Of a stretch of 64,000 nucleotides of DNA, positions 26,276 through 34,118 are shown in pieces. Made by a program: the position numbers and the translations under genes. The notes under the pieces are model-generated. The model had not been told where the DNA came from. It saw nothing but the letters and a program-made list of their open reading frames with translations, and ran no database searches. The stretch is from CBDDHT01 sp965227905. Lineage in GTDB: Bacteria; Pseudomonadota; Alphaproteobacteria; Rhizobiales; Methyloligellaceae. Where the stretch lies: NCBI GenBank assembly GCA_965227905.1, contig OZ245780.1:4526001-4590000 (forward strand), given 5' to 3'. Position 1 is the stretch's first letter. The number at the start of each line of letters is the position of its first letter.

Positions 26276-27937
26276 ATGAACAGGATTACAGGCCGCTCGG
26301 CTTTTCTGACGATCCTTCAGGACGAAGGCATTACACATCTCTTTGGCAATCCTGGCACCACCGAACTGCCGATCATGCATGCTCTTGGCGAGCACCCTAA
26401 TCTGAACTATGTGCTGGGCCTTCAGGAATCGACCGTTGTCACGATGGCAGATGGCTTCTCCCGCGCTTCGGGCCAGCTTGTCGCCTGCAATGTTCATGTG
26501 GCCCCCGGGCTCGGCAATGCCATGGGTGCGATCTACAACGCCAAGTTTACCGGCACACCGATGATCATTACGGCAGGCCAGCAGGAGCAAGGCCATGGGC
26601 TGACGGAGCCGATGCTCTATGACCCGCTTGTCCCGATTGCAACGCCTCTGGTGAAATGGGCCGTGGAAGTCAGCCGCCTTGAGGACCTTCCGAGGATCAT
26701 GCGCCGCGCAGCGAAGGTCGCGATGACACCGCCGACGGGGCCCGTGTTCATTTCACTTCCGGGGGATATCCTGAATGACGAGGCGGGAATCGAACTCTCA
26801 CAAATGACGCGGGTCGAAACCCGAACCCGCCCGTCGGATCAGCTCTTGGAACAGCTGACGCAGCGCATCATGGAGGCCGAACGCCCCGCCCTCCTCTGCG
26901 GCGATGAACTGGTGAAGAGCGACGCTCTAGACGAAGCCGCCAACTTGGCTTCAATCGTTGGCGCAGCGGCATATCAGCAAACGGTTCCCTATGGCGCGCA
27001 CTTCCCATCGGAACATCCATGTTTCATGGGCACGCTTACCCGCAGCCAGAAGATCGTTCGCAATAAGCTCGCCGATCACGATCTGTTGGTCGTACTGGGT
27101 GCGGACCTCCTCCGGATGTCTGTATGGAGCGAAATCGATCCCCTGCCCCATGATCTGCCTGTGATCCAGATCGGCCAGCTCGATTGGGAAATGGGCAAGA
27201 ACTACGCAACGGCGATGGCCGTTCGCGCGGATCTCAAAGAAACCTTGACGGCCTTGGCGGATCGAATTCGTGACACGGGCGGCGACACGCTGGAGGCTCG
27301 TGCCCGCTCACGTATCGACGCTCTTGCCGACAAAAACTGGACCGCCAGGCGTGCGTCACTCACAGGACAAATTGACAAAGCTGGACCGGGATCACCGATG
27401 CATCCCGACTGGCTCATGCTTCGTCTGGCCGAGGCGCTTCCCCATGATGCGATCATGGTCGACGAGGCACTGACGTCTTCCAGGTCGCTCTGCAGCCTGC
27501 ATCCCAACCGGGATCGCTACTCCTATCACGGGCTCGCCAGCGGCGGTATTGGGTGGGGCATCGCTGGTGCAGTCGGCGTACAGATCGCACAGCCCGACCG
27601 GCCTGTCTGTGCATTGATCGGCGACGGGAGCGCCATGTACAACATCCAGGCCCTTTGGACTGCCGCGCATTTGAAACTGCCAATGACATATGTGATCGCC
27701 AACAATGGCGGCTACAACATTCTCAAGCAGCGTCTCAAATCGTTTCATGGCAACGACAAACCGATCGGAATGGATTTCAACGATCCACCCATCGACTTCG
27801 TATCGATTGCGCGCGGTCTGGGCATGGAGGCAGAGCGGATCACGGATCCGGACGCTTTGAAGCCAGCTCTGGAGGCCTCTTTTGCCAACGACAAGCCTTG
27901 CCTGCTCGATGTCGTCGTCGCATCCCAACAGGGATAG
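26276..27937 (+). CDS. Thiamine-diphosphate enzyme, benzoylformate decarboxylase/acetolactate synthase-like
   Basis: 553 residues with the three-domain order PYR - central - PP. Near the N-terminus GNPGTTELP and the catalytic Glu in LGLQESTVV are visible; a FISLPGDIL segment follows; the ThDP-Mg motif in the C-terminal domain is GDGSAMYNIQALWTAAH ending in NN (IANNGGYNI). The LASGGIGWGIAGAVG stretch resembles benzoylformate decarboxylase more than IlvB, and no small regulatory subunit (IlvH) gene is adjacent. It probably decarboxylates an aryl or branched 2-keto acid. It has a GTGAGGGGG ribosome site and stands alone, convergent with the response regulator. Confidence 0.85.
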   Translation: MNRITGRSAFLTILQDEGITHLFGNPGTTELPIMHALGEHPNLNYVLGLQESTVVTMADGFSRASGQLVACNVHVAPGLGNAMGAIYNAKFTGTPMIITAGQQEQGHGLTEPMLYDPLVPIATPLVKWAVEVSRLEDLPRIMRRAAKVAMTPPTGPVFISLPGDILNDEAGIELSQMTRVETRTRPSDQLLEQLTQRIMEAERPALLCGDELVKSDALDEAANLASIVGAAAYQQTVPYGAHFPSEHPCFMGTLTRSQKIVRNKLADHDLLVVLGADLLRMSVWSEIDPLPHDLPVIQIGQLDWEMGKNYATAMAVRADLKETLTALADRIRDTGGDTLEARARSRIDALADKNWTARRASLTGQIDKAGPGSPMHPDWLMLRLAEALPHDAIMVDEALTSSRSLCSLHPNRDRYSYHGLASGGIGWGIAGAVGVQIAQPDRPVCALIGDGSAMYNIQALWTAAHLKLPMTYVIANNGGYNILKQRLKSFHGNDKPIGMDFNDPPIDFVSIARGLGMEAERITDPDALKPALEASFANDKPCLLDVVVASQQG

Positions 27938-27967
27938 AGGCCAGAACAGTTCCGAAATCGTCGGCTT

Positions 27968-28702
27968 TCAGGTTTCTTTCTGAAACCGCGTCACATCGTC
28001 CGCCAGACAATAGCCGATACCGTGGATCGTCTTGATATAGGTCGGTTGCGTTGTGTCCGGCTCGATCTTCTTTCGCATGCGCATGATGTGAACATCAATC
28101 GCCCTGTCCCCGACGACCATGCTCGGTCCACGGGCAAGATCGATCAATTGATCGCGACTGAGAACAGTCCGTGGCTGTTCCACCAGCGCTTTGAGCAAAT
28201 CGAATTCCATGCTCGTCAGCCCGGCATCATCCCCATTATCTTCGTGGACCACAGTTCGCGCTCCGAGATTGACGATCCAAGGGCCGAACTGGAGGAGGAC
28301 TTGTCCGGGTTCAATCTCCTGCGTCGAGAGGCGCTCCAGTTTGGAGCGACGCAACACGGTTCGGATGCGCGCAACAAGCTCGCGCGGCTCGAACGGCTTC
28401 GTCACATAATCGTCAGCTCCGAACTCAAGACCAAAGATCCGATCGAATGTCTCGTTTCGCACACTGAGAACAATGATGGGAAGATTCGATGTCCGTCGGA
28501 TTTCCCTCGTCAGCTCAAAACCATCGGCATCAGGCAATCCGACGTCCAAAACGCAAAGATCGATGGCCTGATCAGCCAATATGTTGCGCATTTCCTGCCC
28601 TGTCGAAACGCAGACCGGCTGAAACCCTTGTTTGGTCAGATAACGCTCTAGGAAGGTCGTGATTTGAGGGTCGTCGTCCACGACAAGTATGCGTTCGTTC
28701 AT
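27968..28702 (-). CDS. OmpR/PhoB-family response regulator
   Basis: 244 residues from ATG 28702. Receiver domain (about 1-120) with acidic pocket DDD, phospho-acceptor Asp in CVLDVGLPDADG and Lys in VTKPFEPREL; C-terminal winged helix (about 140-235) with DRAIDVHIMRMRKKIE and the YIKTIHGIGYCL hairpin typical of OmpR. It is divergent from a hybrid sensor kinase, the starts being 114 bp apart, so they are probable partners. The nearby CGTTAC direct repeats at 31063-31121 could be its operator in front of the Idr-like genes (inference). Confidence 0.9.
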   Translation of the reverse strand: MNERILVVDDDPQITTFLERYLTKQGFQPVCVSTGQEMRNILADQAIDLCVLDVGLPDADGFELTREIRRTSNLPIIVLSVRNETFDRIFGLEFGADDYVTKPFEPRELVARIRTVLRRSKLERLSTQEIEPGQVLLQFGPWIVNLGARTVVHEDNGDDAGLTSMEFDLLKALVEQPRTVLSRDQLIDLARGPSMVVGDRAIDVHIMRMRKKIEPDTTQPTYIKTIHGIGYCLADDVTRFQKET

Positions 28703-28816
28703 TGTCTCGCGCCTTGCGAACGCCGGTTCTGCAGCTGAGCCTGACTGCGTTATGTGCTCCAAGATCCAGATAGTCCAGATTGGTAGCAGAACGTCAACCT
28801 TGCCATTGCTGCCTGC

Positions 28817-31054
28817 ATGGCGCCTCATACAGCAATGAAGCGCTTGTTCTTCGGACCGAATCTGTCAGTGCGACTCCTCTTTCCCAGCATCGGAGCCGCC
28901 ATTCTGCTCGCCTCGACAATACTGACCGGACTTTACCTCGGAAACGAGACACAGGATCGGTTCCAGCGGATTGGCGATAGCTGGACGACCTATACGGGGG
29001 AAGCAGAGCGCAGCGGCGAGCTGCTCAGCCGCATTCGCCGCCATCTCGGCTATGGCGGCATGATCCACAACTTCAAAAACTTCGTATTGCGCCAGCAGCA
29101 AAGCTATCTCGAAAGCCTGGAGGGGCAACTCAAAGACTTCAAAGCGACGATCGAAGAGTATCGCAAGAGCGGAGCCAGTACTGAGGAACTCGCTGCGCTG
29201 AAGACGATCGAAGAAACCATCGCACGCTACGAGTCGAAACTTCCCATCGCCATTCAAGCGGCCCAAGAAGGCTGGCCCGTCACACAAACCGATGCACGCG
29301 TCAAAGTGGATGATCGCGGGGCGCTTGAGGCTCTTGCCGTGCTCGAGCGGTATTGGCGCGACAAACGCAGGGAAAACACACAGGCGATCGTCGACTCTGT
29401 GACGGAAGGCCGCGATCAGATTTCGCTGGGTTTCCGCTTTCTTGCAGGACTGGTTGTCGTTGCATTGGCGATCTATGCCCTTTTCTATCTGCTGCAGCGC
29501 GAGTTGCGACAAACTGTCGGCCTGCTGTCGAACGAGTTGATCGAACGCAAGGCAGCAGAGCATGTGGCCAAGAAATTCAGCCGTGCCGTCGATCAGAGTT
29601 CGGCGACGATCATCATCACCGATACAGACGGCCGGATTGAATATGTGAACCGGAAGTTCTGCGACGTCTCAGGCTATTCATCGGCGGAAGTGCTCGGCCA
29701 AACGCCCAAATTCTTGCAGTCGGGCGACACTTCCCAGGATGCCTATATGGATCTCAGCCGACAGATCACGCTCGGTAAGGAATGGGGCGGCGTATTTCGC
29801 AATAAGAAAAAAGACGGCAGTTTCTATTGGGCAAAGACTGCGATCTTTCCACTGCGGGACGACGAAGGAGATATCACGCACTATATCGGCGTCGGCGAGG
29901 ACATTACGGAGAGCCGCAAAGCGCGCGAGCAAATCCATAAAGCCCAGAAAATGGAGGCTGTCGGGCTTCTCGCAAGTGGCGTCGCACACGATTTCAACAA
30001 TGTCCTGACAACGATCATCGGCAATGTGCACCTGGCTCTCCTCGAAGTGCCGGAGGATGGCGAGTTGCGTGAAGAGCTGGAGCAGATCGAGATCGCCGCG
30101 AAACGCGCCCGCAATCTTGTTGGACAGGTTCTTGCCTTTGCGCGTCGCCAGCCAAGCGAGCCGCTCACCCTGCGTGTGGGAGATGCAGTTCGTGAAGTCT
30201 GCCGGCTGATGCGTGCATCGATCCAGCCCAACATCGCGCTGGAATTCTCGATCGACGACGAGACACTATCTGTCAAAGCTGATCCGACCCGCCTGCACCA
30301 GGTCATTATGAATCTCTGCTCGAATGCGGCTGAGGCCATCGAACCCGATGGCGGTCAAATCACGCTCTCTGTTTCTGCCCAAGAATCGAAGAACGCAAAG
30401 GGCGATCTGGTGAAACTCACCGTAGAGGACAATGGCAGTGGAATGCCGCAGAGCGTCCTGGACAATATTTTCGATCCCTTTTTCACGACGAAACCGCCGG
30501 GAAAAGGCACAGGGCTGGGGCTCTCAGTCGTTGCCAATCTCGTCTCTGAAATGGGCGGCCAGATATCGGCCGACAGTACCCATGGCGCTGGAACGCGGTT
30601 TGAGATCCTTCTGCCGCAGAGTGAAATAGCGCCCAAGTCGTTTGCCAGCCGCGATAGCCTCGATCGTGGCAACGAGCGTATTCTCCTCGTGGATGATGAG
30701 CCCGAGGTCGTATCAACCTGCCGAAAAATCCTCGAAAGTCTCGGTTACGATGTCGAAGCCTATATCGACCCGACCGTCGCTGTGGCGCGATTCGAGACCG
30801 ACCCCGAACACTTCGATCTCGTGATGACGGATTTCGTGATGCCGGAAATGAACGGCGAACAGGTTTCCCGCGCCGTGCGCACGCAGCGCAATGATTGCCC
30901 AATCATCCTCTGCACGGCCTATCAGCCGGGAACACTCGATCCTGACGACCTCATGCCGTTTCGTCTTATTGATAAGCCGGTCGAGCCGGTCGTGTTGGCC
31001 CGGACGGTACGCCTGCTCCTGGACGGCGGCCAATTCCCCACCTCTCCGCATTGA
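28817..31054 (+). CDS. Membrane hybrid histidine kinase with PAS and C-terminal receiver domain
   Basis: 745 residues. Two membrane helices (about 19-41 and 206-226) bracket a helical periplasmic sensor; a coiled coil leads to PAS (about 255-370), HisKA with His391 in GVAHDFNNVL, an ATPase domain (NLCSNAAEAI, GTGLGLSVV) and a receiver (about 618-740) with phospho-acceptor Asp671 in MTDFVMPE. The HDFNN form of the H-box is shared by multi-step kinases. ATG 28835 is an alternative start. The kinase sits head-to-head with the OmpR regulator and 178 bp upstream of the cytochrome peroxidase/Idr-like operon, suggesting it senses a substrate or redox state for that operon. Confidence 0.88.
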   Translation: MAPHTAMKRLFFGPNLSVRLLFPSIGAAILLASTILTGLYLGNETQDRFQRIGDSWTTYTGEAERSGELLSRIRRHLGYGGMIHNFKNFVLRQQQSYLESLEGQLKDFKATIEEYRKSGASTEELAALKTIEETIARYESKLPIAIQAAQEGWPVTQTDARVKVDDRGALEALAVLERYWRDKRRENTQAIVDSVTEGRDQISLGFRFLAGLVVVALAIYALFYLLQRELRQTVGLLSNELIERKAAEHVAKKFSRAVDQSSATIIITDTDGRIEYVNRKFCDVSGYSSAEVLGQTPKFLQSGDTSQDAYMDLSRQITLGKEWGGVFRNKKKDGSFYWAKTAIFPLRDDEGDITHYIGVGEDITESRKAREQIHKAQKMEAVGLLASGVAHDFNNVLTTIIGNVHLALLEVPEDGELREELEQIEIAAKRARNLVGQVLAFARRQPSEPLTLRVGDAVREVCRLMRASIQPNIALEFSIDDETLSVKADPTRLHQVIMNLCSNAAEAIEPDGGQITLSVSAQESKNAKGDLVKLTVEDNGSGMPQSVLDNIFDPFFTTKPPGKGTGLGLSVVANLVSEMGGQISADSTHGAGTRFEILLPQSEIAPKSFASRDSLDRGNERILLVDDEPEVVSTCRKILESLGYDVEAYIDPTVAVARFETDPEHFDLVMTDFVMPEMNGEQVSRAVRTQRNDCPIILCTAYQPGTLDPDDLMPFRLIDKPVEPVVLARTVRLLLDGGQFPTSPH

Positions 31055-31062
31055 TACCGTTT

Positions 31063-31121
31063 CGTTACGATCCGTTACATTTCTTCATATCTCGACCCTC
31101 TCCAGGAAATATCGACGTTAC
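31063..31121 (+). promoter_or_regulatory. Three CGTTAC direct repeats upstream of the Idr-like operon
   Basis: CGTTAC occurs at 31063, 31073 and 31116; the first two start exactly 10 bp apart, about one helical turn, and the third lies 43 bp further on. OmpR-family regulators bind same-face direct repeats of this spacing. The block is 110-170 bp before the first cytochrome c peroxidase gene and just after the hybrid kinase stop. Confidence 0.35.
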
Positions 31122-31232
31122 ACAAGAACCCTAGAGTGCGTCGCATCGGATGACATAGGTGCACACGCCTCACATTACGTGCCGGCGTGATTTCCTTAAT
31201 TCCGCGATCGCGATGGGGAGAGGTTACGTCTC

Positions 31233-32351
31233 ATGACAGAACGACGGACGAGATGGCGCGCAACGGCGCTCGGCTTGGGCACAGCGGTGTCCATTCTCTC
31301 GATACTTGCCTTCAATACGGGGCCTGGCTGGGCTGAAGAATTCGGATCAGTCGAACCGATGAAGGTGAAAAAAGATTTAGCTGCGCTCGGTAAGCGGCTC
31401 TTCTACGACACACGGCTTTCAGGCGACACGAGCCTTTCCTGCTCAAGCTGCCATCAGCCCGACAAGGCCTTCACGGATGGCAAAGCATTGTCCGATGCCT
31501 ATTCCGGATCTCTGCATTTCAGGAACACACCGACTCTCGCCAATGTGGGCCACCGGAAGAACTGGTTCCATGACGGCCGCCTCGGCACCAATCTGAACGA
31601 TGTCTCCCGTGAATCGATCACTGAGACCTATTTCATGAATATGGACATGCGCATCATGCAGGAGCGCCTCAAGCAGGATCCTGTCTATGTAGAGATGTTC
31701 AAGAAGGCTGGGAAAGGCGAGCCATCCAACGGCGGTGCTCGCTCTGCTCTCCAGGAATTTCTCAAATCGATCACGTCCAGCGGCGCTCCTTTCGACAGCG
31801 GCAAAATGTCCAAGGAAGCGAAAGCCGGGTTTGAGTTGTTCAAAGGCAAGGCCGGATGTGCCGCCTGTCATAGCGGCCCGCGCTTCACCGATGACAAACC
31901 CTACAATACGGCCGTTAGCGACAATCCGGACATCTGGTCCGATCCGATGCGGCACGTCACCTTTGTCACCTACGCCAAATTCATGGGTATCGAGAACTAC
32001 ATGAATCTGCGCCGGGATCTGGGTGCCTATATTCGCGACCACAAGGAAGCGAACAAGGGCAAGTTCATCACACCGACATTGCGCGAGCTCATCTACACAG
32101 CGCCCTACATGCACAATGGCACGATCGCCACGCTGGAGGACGTTATCGAGTTCTACAATAAGGGTGGCGGCATTGCGCTCAACAAGGATCCACGCCTGAA
32201 GCCTCTCGGCCTCAGCAGCGAGGAAAAAGCAAACCTTGTTGCGTTCCTCAAGTCTCTTTCCGGCAACAGTTTCGATGCGCCGGCCTACAATCCGGGAGAC
32301 TTCGATATGGAACCGACCCTCATCGCCGACTGGCGCAAACAGAAAAACTAA
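31233..32351 (+). CDS. Di-haem cytochrome c peroxidase family protein (IdrP-like)
   Basis: 372 residues. A signal peptide (about 1-34, cleaved near GWA-EE) exports it to the periplasm. Two c-type haem sites: CSSCH (about 71) and CAACH (about 210), in the MauG/CcpA peroxidase arrangement, with YTAPYMHNG and ATLEDVIEFYN near the C-terminus. Family enzymes reduce hydrogen peroxide with electrons from cytochrome c. It is followed 13 bp later by a second peroxidase, then a Rieske protein and a molybdoprotein; two such peroxidases with an AioAB-like pair is the make-up of iodate reductase loci, where they are thought to remove the peroxide formed by IdrA. Confidence 0.85.
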   Translation: MTERRTRWRATALGLGTAVSILSILAFNTGPGWAEEFGSVEPMKVKKDLAALGKRLFYDTRLSGDTSLSCSSCHQPDKAFTDGKALSDAYSGSLHFRNTPTLANVGHRKNWFHDGRLGTNLNDVSRESITETYFMNMDMRIMQERLKQDPVYVEMFKKAGKGEPSNGGARSALQEFLKSITSSGAPFDSGKMSKEAKAGFELFKGKAGCAACHSGPRFTDDKPYNTAVSDNPDIWSDPMRHVTFVTYAKFMGIENYMNLRRDLGAYIRDHKEANKGKFITPTLRELIYTAPYMHNGTIATLEDVIEFYNKGGGIALNKDPRLKPLGLSSEEKANLVAFLKSLSGNSFDAPAYNPGDFDMEPTLIADWRKQKN

Positions 32352-32364
32352 GGAGGGCACAGAC

Positions 32365-33501
32365 ATGACATCCCGTATCCTTATTGCCCTGACGACCGCC
32401 GCAATGGCGACGGCAACATTGGCTCTCCCGGCACTGTCGGCAGAAGAGCGCCCGAAAATGCTCGCGCCACTCGGCGATCCGCCCAGTCCGCCGGACAATC
32501 CGACGACGCCGGAAAAGGTGGCTCTCGGCAAAATGCTGTTTTTCGATGGCCGGCTATCCGGCAACGGCGCCATGCCCTGTTCGGCCTGCCACCTGCCGGA
32601 CGCCGGATGGGATTTCCCAGAGAAGATTTCGCTGGGCTATCCAGGCACGACCCACTGGCGTAACAGCCAGACCATCATCAACTCCGCCTATTACAAAAAG
32701 CTGTTCTGGGCAGGATCCTCGAAGTCGCTTGAAGGTCAGGCCCGTTCCGCCGCACGCGGCGGCGTTGCTGGCAACGGCGAAGACGACATGATGGAAGCAC
32801 GGCTTGCATTCGTTCCCGAATATCGCAAGCAGTTCCGAGCCGTCTTCGGCGATGAATGGCCTCTCGTCCGCCATGCCTACATGGCTATCGCGGCATTCGA
32901 GCGCACGCTGGTTCAGACGGATACGCCGTTTGACAAGTATATGCGAGGCGATGACAAGGCTCTGACCAAAACACAGAAACGCGGTCTGAAGCTGTTCACA
33001 GGCAAGGCTGGCTGTGCGCAGTGCCATTCCGGCGCGCTGCTGACCAACGAGAAATACTACAATCTCGGCGTACCGCCCTATGACGGGTGGGAGACGGATG
33101 CAGCGGCACAGATCACGTTCCGTTTTGAGCTCTATGCCAAGGGCATCACGGAAGACAAATACCGGAAATTCAAAGACGACCCCGGCATGTACTTCCGAAC
33201 CAAGGAAGTTGCGGATCTCGGCAAATTCCGCGTTCCATCCCTCAGGTACACGAAGTACACGGCGCCCTATATGCACAACGGCATGATCGCGACGCTGGCC
33301 GATGTTGTGGAGTTCTACAACAACGGCGGTGGCAAGAACGAGTTTGCAGCGACGAAGACCAAGCTTCTGAAACCGCTCAACCTCTCCAAGCGGGATAAGG
33401 CCGACCTGGTTGCCTTCCTCGAATCCCTCTCGGGACCACGCATCGAGATGGAAGCACCTGAACTGCCTGCGTCCGAGCCCCTTCCGGCACCCGTCAATTG
33501 A
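32365..33501 (+). CDS. Di-haem cytochrome c peroxidase family protein (second IdrP-like)
   Basis: 378 residues from ATG 32365, with a perfect AAGGAGGG site upstream; the frame is open further upstream inside the previous gene. Signal peptide (about 1-22, ALS-AE), then haem sites CSACH (about 70) and CAQCH (about 220), GKFRVPSLRYTKYTAPYMHNG and an EFYNNGGG stretch. The C-terminus is Pro/Glu-rich. It is related to, but clearly diverged from, the preceding peroxidase, so this is not a recent duplicate. Probably co-translated with it and with the Rieske gene 21 bp downstream. Confidence 0.86.
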   Translation: MTSRILIALTTAAMATATLALPALSAEERPKMLAPLGDPPSPPDNPTTPEKVALGKMLFFDGRLSGNGAMPCSACHLPDAGWDFPEKISLGYPGTTHWRNSQTIINSAYYKKLFWAGSSKSLEGQARSAARGGVAGNGEDDMMEARLAFVPEYRKQFRAVFGDEWPLVRHAYMAIAAFERTLVQTDTPFDKYMRGDDKALTKTQKRGLKLFTGKAGCAQCHSGALLTNEKYYNLGVPPYDGWETDAAAQITFRFELYAKGITEDKYRKFKDDPGMYFRTKEVADLGKFRVPSLRYTKYTAPYMHNGMIATLADVVEFYNNGGGKNEFAATKTKLLKPLNLSKRDKADLVAFLESLSGPRIEMEAPELPASEPLPAPVN

Positions 33502-33522
33502 TCCGGTCAGGAGAAAAGAAAC

Positions 33523-34104
33523 ATGACAATCCACGAACAAGTCAGTGAAGCGATCAACGGACCGGAAGAGGCACAGAAGTCGGGGCGCTCCTGCGTCATG
33601 AACCGGCGCACGTTCCTCCTCACGTCGGGAATTACAACGGCAACGGTCATGGTGGCGGTACATACTGCCGAAGGCCTAGCCAACGTACCGGCGCTCGTCG
33701 CGACCTATCCACGCAAGAAAATCGCCAAGCTCTCCGAACTCAAGGACGACGAGCCTGTCGACTTTTCATATCCCGATGAAGGCACCTACTCAGAATCGAT
33801 GCTGGTCAAGCTTGGGCAGGAAGCCGGTGGCGGGATTGGCGAGAAAAAGGACATCGTCGCCTTCAACTATACCTGCACGCACCAGGGCGGTCCGCTGCAG
33901 GGCACGTATCAGGCAGGTGACAAGGCTCTTGGCCCCTGCCCGCTGCATCTCACGACGTTCGATCTCACCCGGCACGGCATGTTTATCTCCGGTCAGGCTT
34001 ATCAGAGCCTGCCGCAGGTGCTGCTCGAGGTCGAGGGCGACGACATCTATGCGGTCGGTATGTTCGGTCTGATTTATGGCCGCTACGACAATCTGCAAGG
34101 CTGA
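33523..34104 (+). CDS. idrB: Tat-exported Rieske [2Fe-2S] subunit, AioB/IdrB-like
   Basis: 193 residues. The N-terminus carries a twin-arginine signal NRRTFLLTSG followed by a hydrophobic stretch. Rieske cluster ligands are CTHQGG and CPLH, with TTFDLTRHG after the second box as in arsenite oxidase small subunits. It passes electrons between periplasmic cytochrome c and the molybdenum subunit encoded 14 bp downstream. The large subunit has no signal of its own and would be carried across by this one, as known for AioAB. The Idr name rests on the two adjacent peroxidases and is inference; AioB is the alternative. Confidence 0.8.
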   Translation: MTIHEQVSEAINGPEEAQKSGRSCVMNRRTFLLTSGITTATVMVAVHTAEGLANVPALVATYPRKKIAKLSELKDDEPVDFSYPDEGTYSESMLVKLGQEAGGGIGEKKDIVAFNYTCTHQGGPLQGTYQAGDKALGPCPLHLTTFDLTRHGMFISGQAYQSLPQVLLEVEGDDIYAVGMFGLIYGRYDNLQG

Positions 34105-34118
34105 GGGGTAAAAGAACT

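Noticed and set aside
31443..33663. Two long minus-strand open frames opposite the cytochrome peroxidases
   Set aside because: The plus strand encodes haem motifs, signal peptides and good ribosome sites; the minus frames show neither.
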